Assembly: GCF_000981585.1 (NCBI RefSeq)
Contig: NZ_LN831776.1
Location: 4,881,187-4,945,186 of the forward strand
DNA length: 64,000 bases
Direction of reading: 5' to 3'
DNA from: Paenibacillus riograndensis SBR5
GTDB taxonomy: Bacteria; Bacillota; Bacilli; Paenibacillales; Paenibacillaceae
A model generated the notes under the pieces. That model searched no databases, was not told where the DNA came from, and saw nothing but the letters and a program-made list of their open reading frames with translations. Positions 25,098 through 34,009 of the stretch are shown in pieces. The translations under genes were made by a program, and so were the position numbers. The number at the start of each line of letters is the position of its first letter. Within the stretch, counting starts at the first letter, position 1.

Positions 25098-26687
25098 TTA
25101 TTTGGACTCATCGTATCTTTTTTGGGCCTCATTGTAGATCGACATCAGTTCCTCCACGCCGCTACGGCTCAATTTGGTTTGGAAATCCGCCCACTGGGCT
25201 TCTCCATAACCCGCATCAAGGATATATTTTGCATTAAATTCCTCGGCGGATTTTTGCAGTGAGGTCTGCAGCTCAGCGATCTTGGAGGTTTCTTCGTCCG
25301 TAAAATTAAGGATCGGATCAAGCGGCTCGAAACGATCCTCCTTTACGATTTTATCCTGGGCTTCCTGCTCTTTTTCCGAGAAACGATAGTAAATGCTCCG
25401 GTGGTCCGGTCTCAGGTACGCTCCTTCCAGCCACATCGCATAACGATCCTCCAGTACGGTGATATCCACAAGCGGAAGATCCTTCAGTTCAGGGTATACC
25501 GGAAACCCGTCCTCTCCCCATTCGAAGTTAACCCCCTCCACACCGATGGTCATAAGTTCGCTTCCGGATGGACTGGTCAAATAGTCGAGCAGTTTGAGCG
25601 AGGCTTCCGTATTTTTGTTTTTGGCCACGGCGACGCTGAAATCCGAAACCTCAGGCAGCGTTCTGACATTGCCGGTCGGTCCGACGGGATTGGCATACCT
25701 GAGGTCATAGTCCGGATTCTGTTCTTTGATCTGGTTATAAAAGAGGTCAAGGCGGCCGATCCAGTCAAACGTGACAAACGATTTGTCTGTTGTCATCTTG
25801 GTGGTCCAGGAATCCTGGGTATCTGTCAAAAATTCCGGGTCCAGCAGCTTTTCGTTGTACAGCTTTTTCATGAAATCGAGCATGTCCTTATGCGCTTGCT
25901 GGACTGCAGCATACTTCCAGGTGCCGTCTTTTTCATCGTAATAAGCCGGGTACTGATCCGTGTTGCCGAGTCCCCAGCCGAAGGCCCAATCCCGGAAAAT
26001 ATTGGCCAGGCTTTTTGACGCGTACGGGTAAGAATCGGGGTAAGCTGCTTTTACTTTTTTCAAAGCTTCGTAAAACTCGTCGGTGTTCGTCCATTCTTTA
26101 ATGCCAAGTTCATCAAAGATATCTTTTCTGAACATGAATCCGTGATTCACTTTGCGGTTCAGATTATATATCGGCCAGGTGTATATATCGCCGGCTTCAT
26201 CGCCAAAGGATTTGAGGACCCAGTCGTTTTCTTCCATATACAGCTTTTTGAAGTTAGGGAGCTGATCGGCGTATTTATTGATGGCAACCACGCCGTTTTG
26301 TTTACCGATTTTTTTGAGTTCGGCCGGTTTTAACCCTGTAAAAATGTCGGGAAGCTTGCCGGAGGCGACAATGACTTTTAATTTGTCCTGATAGGTTTGC
26401 GGGGAATAGGTCTGAAAATCCACTTTAATGCCGGTCCGCTTCTCAAGCTCCTGGACCACCAGCTTGCCCGGACCGAGATCTTTGGCATTGCTGGGCAGCA
26501 TGTAAGTAATAGTGGTCGGTTTATCTACCAGCGGCAGGGTCAAAGTGCCCGTATCTCCGTATTGTCCGGGCTCCTGTGAAGGCAGGGCGGCAGAACCGCT
26601 TTTGTCGGTACTGCTGCCGCATGCGGCAAGGATCGAGGAAAAAAGAGTGGCCGCAAGCATGATGGAAATCCTTTTTTTCAGCATCAT
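25098..26687 (-). CDS. Extracellular solute-binding lipoprotein of the sugar ABC importer
   Basis: 529 residues. The signal peptide of a lipoprotein ends in SSILAACGSS, with Cys23 as the lipidated residue. The rest is a family 1 binding-protein fold, with GKLVVQELEKRTGIKVDFQTYSPQ near the start and repeated Trp/Asp residues in the ligand cleft. The ATG at 26687 was chosen because AAGGAGGAACGATTA lies upstream; upstream in-frame Met residues would place the signal peptide internally. It is the first gene of the operon. A likely promoter lies at 26840-26880 with three AGAACCA-type motifs. Confidence 0.92.
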   Translation of the reverse strand: MMLKKRISIMLAATLFSSILAACGSSTDKSGSAALPSQEPGQYGDTGTLTLPLVDKPTTITYMLPSNAKDLGPGKLVVQELEKRTGIKVDFQTYSPQTYQDKLKVIVASGKLPDIFTGLKPAELKKIGKQNGVVAINKYADQLPNFKKLYMEENDWVLKSFGDEAGDIYTWPIYNLNRKVNHGFMFRKDIFDELGIKEWTNTDEFYEALKKVKAAYPDSYPYASKSLANIFRDWAFGWGLGNTDQYPAYYDEKDGTWKYAAVQQAHKDMLDFMKKLYNEKLLDPEFLTDTQDSWTTKMTTDKSFVTFDWIGRLDLFYNQIKEQNPDYDLRYANPVGPTGNVRTLPEVSDFSVAVAKNKNTEASLKLLDYLTSPSGSELMTIGVEGVNFEWGEDGFPVYPELKDLPLVDITVLEDRYAMWLEGAYLRPDHRSIYYRFSEKEQEAQDKIVKEDRFEPLDPILNFTDEETSKIAELQTSLQKSAEEFNAKYILDAGYGEAQWADFQTKLSRSGVEELMSIYNEAQKRYDESK

Positions 26688-26827
26688 TAATCGTTCCTCC
26701 TTCATGTAAACTACCAATGAAAACGGATACAGGGTTCCTTTAAGAAAAGACGATGAAAACTTTCCCCCCTCCACTTTAGGTAAGCCGTTATTTAGCTCCT
26801 TATTAACCCTCAGTCATTTGGATCATG

Positions 26828-26904
26828 TGTGGTTCTTATTTTTCAATAAGAAATTATCATACACCACGATATCTGTCAACTGGTTCTTTTGTGGTTCATA
26901 TAAA
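26828..26904 (-). promoter_or_regulatory. Sugar operon promoter flanked by AGAACCA motifs
   Basis: On the minus strand TTGACA (26874-26879) is followed after 15-16 bases by GATAAT/ATAATT. TGGTTCTT or TGGTTCAT occurs at 26830, 26881 and 26892 on the plus strand, on both sides of this promoter. The same TGGTTCATAT sequence lies in the promoter of the GntR-type gene (28423-28433), so these are likely its operators. Confidence 0.6.
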
Positions 26905-26907
26905 TTC

Positions 26908-26940
26908 AAAAAAAAAGCACTTCCCCAATGGCAGTGCTTT
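26908..26940 (-). terminator. Terminator of the GntR-fusion gene
   Basis: Minus strand: AAAGCACT, loop, AGTGCTTT, followed by a T tract, 26 bases past the stop codon at 26966. Confidence 0.8.
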
Positions 26941-26965
26941 TATTGAAGCCGCTATGCGTTTTTTG

Positions 26966-28336
26966 TCAATTAAGGCTTTTGGCCGGAAGCAGTACTTCAG
27001 CAAGTCCCTCTTCATCCGTTAAATAAGACATATATTGCTTCAGGCTTTCTCCAAATCGGATCAGGGTTTCAATGGACATAGACAGGTCGTGGTACGTCGT
27101 GTATTTTGAACTGTAGTCACGGTGCAGCTCCAGCCTGGACGGTTTGTTAATCATATCTACGGAAACCGTTTCCGTAATGTATCTGCTCGCAGGTAAACTG
27201 TAGGTGTGCTGTCGGATATAGGTCTGCGCCTCATCAGAAGTGAGATAATTCACAAAACAGGCCGCCGGTTCCTTATGCCCCGATTCTGCACTGAGAGCAA
27301 TGCCTGTGGACAGAAGGAGTGTCTTATCATTCTTAAAATGCGGCAGCTGAGCAATATCAAAGGAAAAATCCGCATTCTTCAGCTCATTCAGCATGTAATA
27401 CGTGGTGAGCATGACCGATACCTTCTGCTCTCTAAACAATTTCTCAGCTTCGAATTCGCCCTGAGCCAGGGCCAGAGGAAATATTCCTTCCTCCGTCACA
27501 AGATCCCTGAGCCAGCGTAACCCTTCTGTAGGCAAGCTGGTTCCGTCCTGGGACGGATTGTAATCAGCCGAAGCCGGATCGTCCTCATTTTGCATCCAGA
27601 AAATCGGCCACCGGTTCATGGAAAACAGCTGAAAAGCGATGCTGTAGCGGTGAGGCGCCTTAAGCTCCCGGAGCAGCGTTGCCAGCTCATCCCAGCTCCA
27701 GCTGCTGTTCGGTTCTCCCAGTCTTTTCTCCTTAAGGTGCTCCTTGTTGTAACACAAAATAACGGGCGAGTACACGAAAGGCTGGGCTGCCACAACCCCC
27801 GGTTCCTTCTCAAAATAAGTTGTAAGAAAAGGGTATATATTGTCATGCCGATCCTGGCCGGCAAACAAATCAAGGGAATTTCTCTCCTTGAACTGGTACA
27901 TATCCTGCAGGTTGACGGTTAACACATCCACAATCCCCAGCTTGATGAGATTGGCGATGCTGTCTGAACTCACGTACGGAAGCTCAATGGTTTCCACGTG
28001 AATATGCGGATGGGTTTCGTGGAAACGCCTAATCAGTTCCTCCATCCCCGCTTCCTTATACAACGAGGGATATACGCCAAAGCGGATGGTTTCCTTGGCA
28101 ATAGATTTTGCCACCTGTGTGCCCACCCGGGGAATTTTAATAATCAATCCCTCCTGGACAAGCTCATCCAGAACGTACCTTACGGAATTTTTGCTTAGTT
28201 TGTACAGTTCTGTCAGTGCCAGCTCGGAAGGCAGGTATTCTCCCGGACTGTAAGCCCCCGAGTTGATTTTTTGCTTCAGATCGGCAGACATATGTCTGGT
28301 TTTGGTCTGAAAAGTATGACGATCAATTTTCGCCAT
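26966..28336 (-). CDS. GntR DNA-binding domain fused to a solute-binding-protein-like sensor
   Basis: 456 residues. Residues 10-75 form a GntR winged helix (PGEYLPSELALTELYKLSKNS, VRYVLDELVQEGLI). The rest follows family 1 extracellular sugar-binding proteins (EELIRRFHETHPHIHVETIEL, SPVILCYNKEHL, SSWSWDELATLLREL) but has no signal peptide. It is therefore a cytoplasmic sensor that probably binds the imported sugar or a derivative. Upstream in-frame Met residues exist, but AGGTGG nine bases before the ATG at 28336 marks the start. It lies directly upstream of, and in the same direction as, the sugar operon and shares TGGTTCATAT motifs with it. Confidence 0.85.
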   Translation of the reverse strand: MAKIDRHTFQTKTRHMSADLKQKINSGAYSPGEYLPSELALTELYKLSKNSVRYVLDELVQEGLIIKIPRVGTQVAKSIAKETIRFGVYPSLYKEAGMEELIRRFHETHPHIHVETIELPYVSSDSIANLIKLGIVDVLTVNLQDMYQFKERNSLDLFAGQDRHDNIYPFLTTYFEKEPGVVAAQPFVYSPVILCYNKEHLKEKRLGEPNSSWSWDELATLLRELKAPHRYSIAFQLFSMNRWPIFWMQNEDDPASADYNPSQDGTSLPTEGLRWLRDLVTEEGIFPLALAQGEFEAEKLFREQKVSVMLTTYYMLNELKNADFSFDIAQLPHFKNDKTLLLSTGIALSAESGHKEPAACFVNYLTSDEAQTYIRQHTYSLPASRYITETVSVDMINKPSRLELHRDYSSKYTTYHDLSMSIETLIRFGESLKQYMSYLTDEEGLAEVLLPAKSLN

Positions 28337-28412
28337 GGGCTGTTTCCACCTATCCTTTTTCATCAATTGTGTTATAGCTGTATTGCAATATATTTCCTGA
28401 TTATTATTTTTT

Positions 28413-28433
28413 ATTATACCAGATATGAACCAG
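28413..28433 (-). promoter_or_regulatory. GntR-fusion gene -10 box and putative auto-operator
   Basis: On the minus strand TATAAT (28413-28418) follows TGGTTCATATC (28423-28433). The operator motif lies between the -35 and -10 regions, as expected for autoregulation. The -35 box itself is weak. Confidence 0.5.
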
Positions 28434-28491
28434 ATTTCCACTCTGTGCGTAAATTAGTTCACTTTTAATTCAACTATTCCTGTGGAACCAA

Positions 28492-28536
28492 CAAAAAAGG
28501 AGCCGCTGCCAGGCGTACTCCTCCATTTTTTACCAA
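28492..28536 (-). terminator. Terminator of the Bce-type permease gene
   Basis: Minus strand GGAG and CGC pairs with GCG and CTCC, followed by six T; located 15 bases after the stop at 28551. Confidence 0.6.
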
Positions 28537-28550
28537 TATGTGCTTTTTGG

Positions 28551-30488
28551 TCACAACGACTCGCTAATGACCCGCTTGTAATACAGAACCGACAGGAAGC
28601 CAAAAACGGAATACAGCACTGTGTACAGCAGCATGACCATGATCATCGGGGTGAGCATTTCCGTGCCGAAGAAGAACCAGCCGGATTTGACGGCGAAATA
28701 GCTGTGGCTCAGGCCAACGACCAGCGGGATGCCGAAATTGAACAATTGCTTGAATTGAATACCCCGCAAGAGATCCCCCTGGGTAAAGCCCAGTTTCCGC
28801 AGAATAGTGTAGCCTGCCTTTTCTTCCTCTCCCTCATCCATTTGTTTGAAGTACAAAATACAGCCGGAGGTGATCAGGAAGGTCAAACCCAGGAACCCTA
28901 CTATAAACATAATGAGCCCCATCCCGCTCCGGTGGTTCATTTTGTATTCATATTGTGAGATGCTCATCTCCCCCGGCTTCTGATCCGTAAAAATTTGATT
29001 TGCGTCCTTTAGCTGAGAACGGTCGGCAAGTTCTATCCCGAAGTAATCTGCTGCTGCCGCTCCCTTAGCACTTCTTAGCTTGGGGTCCTGACCCTGAGCC
29101 AGCTCCTCATAAACCGTCTCATCGACCACAAACACTCCAGCGCCTTTGCTGTAAAAGTAAGGCATAATTGTTTTCCCGGAGATCCCTGTGAGCTGCTGCT
29201 CTATCGTACCGTTCATGGTTTTAAAGCCAACCCCGCCGCTTTCCTTCAGAGTCATATAACTGCTCAAAACATTGTTATAATAGCCCATAATCCGCGCTTC
29301 TCCTGGCTTCAGATCGACTCCCTCCACGCTGCTGTCACTGACTACGAGTGTCGAAATAACCGTGTTCCGGGAACCCTGTTCCATAATTTGCGAGCCATCG
29401 ACTTCCATCGGGATGGGCTGCATATGGACCTCGCTGTATTTGATGTGCGCCTTATCCAGCGCCTGCACAAACCGCTCTTTGGCTTCCACCTGCGCAAACC
29501 CGAAATCGTCAGGCGAGTTGTCTTTGGCTGTCGCTCCTGCCGAATAATATGCGATATAACTGAGTGACAAGAGACCGATTGCCAGCGCGGATACTGTGGT
29601 AATGATCGTCAGCAGCAGCGCATTTGACTTCATCCGGAACATAATGGACGAGAGCGAGAGCACCTCATTAATGGTAAGGTAGCCTTGTTTACTCTTGCGG
29701 ATAGCGTTGAACACAAAGCTGACCGTGCCTTTGTAGAACAGGTACGTGCCGATAATAACCAGTCCCAGGATAACAATCATCGAGGTCATCAGCCTGGTCA
29801 TGTCATCTAATTTTCCGCTGAAGAGCAGGGTCGATAAATAATAACCTGACGCGATACAGCCGATGCCGAGCAAGCCGAGGACAATTTCCCACAGCGGCAT
29901 TTTCCGGATGCGTTCCTGTGCGGTGGAGCTGACCTTGAACAGGGAAAGAATGCTCTGTGCTTTAATAAATGTATAGTTCATCAGCATGATCAGCAGATAT
30001 ATCCCGGCAAAGACAATCACGGTCTGCTGCAGCGCCTCCATTGAAAAGCGGAGCTTGGCTACAGATTCAATCGCCAGAATTTTGAACAAAATCATCAGAA
30101 TCAGCCGCGACACCGCAAACCCGGCACCAATCCCAAGGAGCATGGACCCGAAATACAGGATCAGGTTCTCGGCGCTTAACAGCTTGAAGATTTTCCCCTT
30201 CGTTAGTCCGATCAGTTGAAACAGCCCGATCTCGCGGCTGCGCCGCTTAATGAAGATCGTGTTTGCATACAACAGGAAAATAGCGACTATGGCCACCAGC
30301 AGTACCGAAGATGCGCCGAGGGCGGCTCCCCCTTTAATCGAACCGGCGACTATATCCAAGGACGGGTCATACTTAAGCGTAACAAAAGAGAAATACAGCG
30401 CCACCCCGAAGACCAGAGCAAAGACGTACAGATAATAGTTTTTGATGTTTTTCCGCAGATTGAGCAGGATAATATAGTTGATGCTCAT
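28551..30488 (-). CDS. FtsX-like permease of a Bce-type ABC transporter
   Basis: 645 residues with ten membrane spans and a large extracellular domain (about 310-500) between spans 7 and 8, the feature that binds peptide antibiotics in BceB-type proteins. The N-terminal [21 protein letters not shown] and the [19 protein letters not shown] connector are typical. It probably frees undecaprenyl-cycle intermediates from bacitracin-like peptides and signals to the kinase at 32635. It overlaps the ATPase gene by four bases (translational coupling). It has its own terminator at 28492. Confidence 0.92.
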   Translation of the reverse strand: MSINYIILLNLRKNIKNYYLYVFALVFGVALYFSFVTLKYDPSLDIVAGSIKGGAALGASSVLLVAIVAIFLLYANTIFIKRRSREIGLFQLIGLTKGKIFKLLSAENLILYFGSMLLGIGAGFAVSRLILMILFKILAIESVAKLRFSMEALQQTVIVFAGIYLLIMLMNYTFIKAQSILSLFKVSSTAQERIRKMPLWEIVLGLLGIGCIASGYYLSTLLFSGKLDDMTRLMTSMIVILGLVIIGTYLFYKGTVSFVFNAIRKSKQGYLTINEVLSLSSIMFRMKSNALLLTIITTVSALAIGLLSLSYIAYYSAGATAKDNSPDDFGFAQVEAKERFVQALDKAHIKYSEVHMQPIPMEVDGSQIMEQGSRNTVISTLVVSDSSVEGVDLKPGEARIMGYYNNVLSSYMTLKESGGVGFKTMNGTIEQQLTGISGKTIMPYFYSKGAGVFVVDETVYEELAQGQDPKLRSAKGAAAADYFGIELADRSQLKDANQIFTDQKPGEMSISQYEYKMNHRSGMGLIMFIVGFLGLTFLITSGCILYFKQMDEGEEEKAGYTILRKLGFTQGDLLRGIQFKQLFNFGIPLVVGLSHSYFAVKSGWFFFGTEMLTPMIMVMLLYTVLYSVFGFLSVLYYKRVISESL

Positions 30489-31237
30489 TGCTGGACACCG
30501 CCCAATACACTCTGGGTCTTCATAATATCGTTGAAAAAGGACTGCCGTGCTTCATCGCCTTTATTCAGCTGCGTGTAAATTTGACCGTCGCGGATAAACA
30601 CTACCCGGCTGCAATAGCTGGCGGCAATCGCATCATGGGTGACCATCACAATCGTGGCCTGGCGTTTCGTATTCATGTCGGCAAGCTTATTCAGCAGGTC
30701 GGAGGCTGACTTGGAATCAAGCGCACCGGTAGGCTCATCTGCAAAAATAATGCTCGGATCATGGATAAACGCCCGTGCCGCCGAGGTCCGCTGTTTCTGT
30801 CCGCCGGAGATTTCCGCTGGGTATTTATCTTTCAATTCGTAGATCCCCAGCTCGCCTGCCACCTGCTCGAACTTCTGGTGCGCTTCTCTCCTGGATATGC
30901 CGGTGATCGAAAGCGGCAGCAGCACATTTTCTTTGACGGTCAAGGTGTCCAGCAGATTGTATTCCTGAAAAATAAACCCCAGATGCTGTTTGCGGAATTC
31001 CGCCAGCTGCTTCTCCTTCATCCGCGTAAATTCCTTGCCTTCGATTTCAATCGTTCCCTGACTTACCCGGTCAATGGAGGAAAGGACGTTCAGCAGGGTG
31101 GTTTTTCCCGAACCGGAAGCCCCCATAATGCCGACGAACTCGCCTTTGCTGACTTGAAGGTCGATTCCTTTCAGCACTTCCTGTCTGTTGAATTTGTTGC
31201 CATACGTTTTATAAATTTTGTTCGCTTCCAGAATCAT
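30485..31237 (-). CDS. ATPase of the Bce-type ABC transporter
   Basis: 250 residues. Walker [10 protein letters not shown] (39-47), Q-loop [10 protein letters not shown], signature ISGGQKQR (about 142-149), Walker [13 protein letters not shown]. It belongs to the MacB/BceA class and drives the permease downstream. AGGAG lies 13 bases before the ATG. The 393-base gap upstream separates it from the kinase gene and probably contains its own promoter, since Bce-type operons are induced separately by the regulator at 33321. Confidence 0.93.
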   Translation of the reverse strand: MILEANKIYKTYGNKFNRQEVLKGIDLQVSKGEFVGIMGASGSGKTTLLNVLSSIDRVSQGTIEIEGKEFTRMKEKQLAEFRKQHLGFIFQEYNLLDTLTVKENVLLPLSITGISRREAHQKFEQVAGELGIYELKDKYPAEISGGQKQRTSAARAFIHDPSIIFADEPTGALDSKSASDLLNKLADMNTKRQATIVMVTHDAIAASYCSRVVFIRDGQIYTQLNKGDEARQSFFNDIMKTQSVLGGVQQ

Positions 31238-31630
31238 TGGTGATTTTCAACTCCTAAAGTGATTTCGATCCCTAAAAATTTCGATCCCTCCCAAACCCTC
31301 CCTTAGCCAAGGGAGGGCCCCAAGGGCTCCGCCCTCTGGACACCCGGTGAAGTGCAATTAGCGTAGGCGTTCAGATTGGCTGGACTTGGGAATGTGGGGA
31401 GTAGGATCGCTTGCCGTCCCTGCGGGACCCGCTTAACTGCAGCGGTACCTGGATAAACCCACTTGATCATCTGATGTTGCACTATGTCTGATCTATAAAA
31501 GATTAAGATCAAAACACCTCGATCCTCTGATGTTGCACTATGTCTGATCTCTTTAAATCTATCATAAGCGGGTTACGTTATATTATCCTGCGTTTCGGCG
31601 AACAAAACGAAAAGGCATGTGACATTGTTG
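31238..31630. other. 393-base gap before the Bce-type transporter: promoter region with GC hairpin and direct repeats
   Basis: Contains CCCTCCC-loop-GGGAGGG at 31297-31318 and two 30-bp near-identical repeats with core CTGATGTTGCACTATGTCTGATC at 31465-31494 and 31521-31550, 56 bases apart. The core resembles the repeats at 12926-13108. The transporter promoter must lie here, but I cannot point to a strong -35/-10 pair. Confidence 0.5.
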
Positions 31631-31639
31631 TCACATGCC
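31614..31639 (-). terminator. Perfect 11-bp palindrome at the end of the kinase gene: terminator or response-regulator site
   Basis: GGCATGTGACA (31614-31624) and TGTCACATGCC (31629-31639) with a 4-base spacer; on the minus strand TTTT follows. It overlaps the kinase stop. The GTGACA-N4-TGTCAC layout also resembles BceR-type binding sites as I recall them, so it may serve the transporter promoter as well. Confidence 0.6.
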
Positions 31640-32635
31640 CGTAATGCGCAAAAAGTCATTTTTACGCGGAAAAGTCAAGGTAAACGTAGTGCCTTCGCCA
31701 AGCATTGAATCTGCATGAATGCCGATCTGCAGCGGCTCCGCCACCTGTTTTGTCAGGTAGAGTCCCATGCCTGTGGCGGCTCCCTCTTGGCGCCCGGTGG
31801 TAGAAGTGAAGCCTTTATCATATATCCGCGGTAAATCTTTGGGGTCAATCCCTCTTCCATGATCTTCAATGATCAGCACGGTGTGGCCCGCCTTTTCCCT
31901 ACTCTGGATGAGAATGTCGGAGTTTTCACTATATTTTACGGCATTTGTCAGCAGCTGCCTAAGAATAAACCCAAGCCATTTGCCATCCGTGAGCACCGCT
32001 TCGACGGCAAGGTCCACATCAAAACCGATTCCTTTGGGAATACACCAGGATTTCAGCGCCTGAATCTCTTTATTCAGGACGGGTTCAAGCCGGATCATCT
32101 CGATATACAGATCGTTGCGCATGAACGGAATCCGTTTCTGATGAAGCTGCTGGTCCAGCAAATGATGAACCCGCAGCCATTCGTACATTAATTTGGGCTT
32201 CAGCGTTTCATCCGTCAGCCGTTCGATCATCAGCTGCATGGCCGTAAGCGGAGTTTTGACCTCATGAATCCAGGACAGCAGATCGTCCTTCTCCTGTTCA
32301 AGCAGTTGAAAATTTGCAGAGGACTCCCGTCTGTAACGTTCGGTTTGGGCATTGACTGCCTCCTGCACCATCCTTTCGAATGGACTGTTCGCTTCCTTGA
32401 AGGTGCTCAGATCATATACCTCGTCCCAAGCGCCCATCCGTTGATAAAAACGGGTTTCCTTATGATACCGGAGAAACACAAAAGTTGTACATACCATGAT
32501 GTTCAGTACGACAATATACAATACGGACAAGAACGGAATGGATGAATCCACATAAGCCACGAACAAAAAAATGATCTGCAGCCCGCCAAGCAGAAGGAGC
32601 CAGCTTAACTTCTCCTTTATGTATTTTCTTATCAT
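31631..32635 (-). CDS. Intramembrane-sensing histidine kinase, BceS-like
   Basis: 334 residues with two N-terminal membrane spans and almost no extracellular loop (LLLLGGLQIIFLFVAYVDSS / FLSVLYIVVLNIMVCTTFVF). This is the intramembrane-sensing layout of BceS. His124 in SWIHEVKTPLTAMQL is the phosphorylation site; N box FILRQLLTNAVKYS and G box GRGIDPKDLPRIYDKGF, GMGLYLTK follow. It receives its signal from the transporter (flux sensing) and phosphorylates the regulator at 33321. Its start overlaps that gene's stop by four bases. It ends in the palindrome at 31614-31639. Confidence 0.92.
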   Translation of the reverse strand: MIRKYIKEKLSWLLLLGGLQIIFLFVAYVDSSIPFLSVLYIVVLNIMVCTTFVFLRYHKETRFYQRMGAWDEVYDLSTFKEANSPFERMVQEAVNAQTERYRRESSANFQLLEQEKDDLLSWIHEVKTPLTAMQLMIERLTDETLKPKLMYEWLRVHHLLDQQLHQKRIPFMRNDLYIEMIRLEPVLNKEIQALKSWCIPKGIGFDVDLAVEAVLTDGKWLGFILRQLLTNAVKYSENSDILIQSREKAGHTVLIIEDHGRGIDPKDLPRIYDKGFTSTTGRQEGAATGMGLYLTKQVAEPLQIGIHADSMLGEGTTFTLTFPRKNDFLRITGM

Positions 32636-33321
32636 ACCAGCGCCTCTTCGGTAGCCATATAGCCTTGCCCCACCTTGGTTTCTATATATGCATCCAGACC
32701 CAGCGGCTCGAGTTTTTTACGCAGCCGGTTCACATTTACGGTCAGGGTGTTGTCGCTCACAAAATGCTCATTATCCCACAGTTTTCTGATCAGCTCTTCA
32801 CGCTCAACGATCCGGTCCTTACTCTCCACCAGTATTTTGAGGATTAACATTTCATTCTTCGTCAGCAGAGCAGACTCATGTTCCAAGGTTATCGTATTCT
32901 TCACATATTCAATCGTTGCCCCACGCCATGTCTTCAGCTCAGTCCGCTCGGTGCTGTAGTTATACACCCGGCGCAGCGTGGCCTGGATTTTGGCGATAAG
33001 CACTTCGAAATGGAACGGCTTCTGGATAAAGTCATCTGCTCCGAACTGCATCGACATAACCATATCGCTCGGGTGGTCGCGGGAGGACAGAACAATAATC
33101 GGCACATTGGAATGCGCGCGCAGGATCCGGCACCAATGGAACCCGTCGAACTGGGGAAGCTGGATATCAACAATGACCAGTTCAGGCTTGGCCGCCGTAA
33201 ACTCCTGAAGGACCTTCCCGAAATCGGAAATGCCGTATACCTCATACGACCATTGGGATAACCGTTCCTTAATCTCGCCAAAAAGCGTAACATCGTCCTC
33301 AATCAGCATTATTTTGAACAA
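32632..33321 (-). CDS. OmpR-family response regulator, BceR-like
   Basis: Asp52 in LVIVDIQLP is the phosphorylation site, with Lys in IQKPFHFEVL. The C-terminal winged helix (LLTKNEMLILKILVE, DNTLTVNVNRLRKKLE, IETKVGQGYMA) is OmpR-like. The TTG at 33321 was chosen because GAGGTGG is 5-8 bases upstream and the protein then starts MFKIMLIEDD, as in BceR. GTG at 33330 would put the ribosome site within the start. Order with its kinase is typical for Bce-type systems. It should activate the transporter gene at 31237. Confidence 0.92.
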   Translation of the reverse strand: MFKIMLIEDDVTLFGEIKERLSQWSYEVYGISDFGKVLQEFTAAKPELVIVDIQLPQFDGFHWCRILRAHSNVPIIVLSSRDHPSDMVMSMQFGADDFIQKPFHFEVLIAKIQATLRRVYNYSTERTELKTWRGATIEYVKNTITLEHESALLTKNEMLILKILVESKDRIVEREELIRKLWDNEHFVSDNTLTVNVNRLRKKLEPLGLDAYIETKVGQGYMATEEALV

Positions 33322-33441
33322 TACAGCCACCTCGTTTCAAATCTTCCAGCGCAGATATTTAATCCAGGGTTATTTTAACATAGAAGCTGTAGATTGGGTT
33401 AGGCCTCCTTGCTTCAACATAGTCCAGTATGCCCACGGCAT

Positions 33442-33468
33442 CAAAAAAGGCCCCCGCAAAGGGGACCC
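33442..33468 (-). terminator. Terminator between the 33480 gene and the regulator gene
   Basis: Minus strand GGTCCCC, loop TTTGC, GGGGGCC, then six T, 12 bases after the stop at 33480. Confidence 0.85.
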
Positions 33469-33479
33469 TTGATTTGTAA

Positions 33480-33818
33480 TTAACCAATTTGCTGCTGCGG
33501 TCCCCGTTGTTCTGCCAAGGAATTCAGGACCTCTACGGTCATATCACGGCCCCCCTTGAAATTGGTAATCAGCGCTCCAATAGTATAAATTGGCCCCCAC
33601 GGTATGCCCCACCATCCGAACAAAACGCTAAATACGGTGAATTTCAATCCTGTGCCCACTGCACCCATTCCTGGTGCTATGTAATATATGGACGAGCTTC
33701 TCCAGAAGGTCATTATGAGGATGGAGATGCAAAAAGTATAAACGACAAATTTACCACCTTGTCCTACCTCCTGCTCCAGCGTTTCCCATGTTAATCCTTC
33801 CAGACCTTTAATCTTCAT
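33480..33818 (-). CDS. Small membrane protein of unknown function
   Basis: 112 residues: a cytoplasmic start (MKIKGLEGLTWETLEQEV), a hydrophobic segment (FVVYTFCISILIMTFW), a loop with YYIAPGMGAVGTGLKF, a second segment (FSVLFGWWGIPWGPIYTIGALI) and a polar, Gln-rich tail. The GWWGIPWGPI pattern is conserved in proteins I have seen in Bacillales, none of known role. GGAGG lies 10 bases before the ATG at 33818; the upstream in-frame stretch is probably not translated. It has its own terminator. It sits upstream of the Bce-type genes but is separated by that terminator. Confidence 0.75.
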   Translation of the reverse strand: MKIKGLEGLTWETLEQEVGQGGKFVVYTFCISILIMTFWRSSSIYYIAPGMGAVGTGLKFTVFSVLFGWWGIPWGPIYTIGALITNFKGGRDMTVEVLNSLAEQRGPQQQIG

Positions 33819-34009
33819 CCTGCCATTCCCTCCGTATGTATGTGTATTGTTGCAATATTCTTTTGCAGAGTGATTGTAACATATGTTCCACATATTGTAA
33901 TCGAACAATAGTCACTTATTATGCAAAATCTGGCTCCTAATCTAGTTGATTTTGATCGCTTTCATGTAATAGAATGAACTAATTATATAGAAAAGGATGC
34001 GCATAAGAA

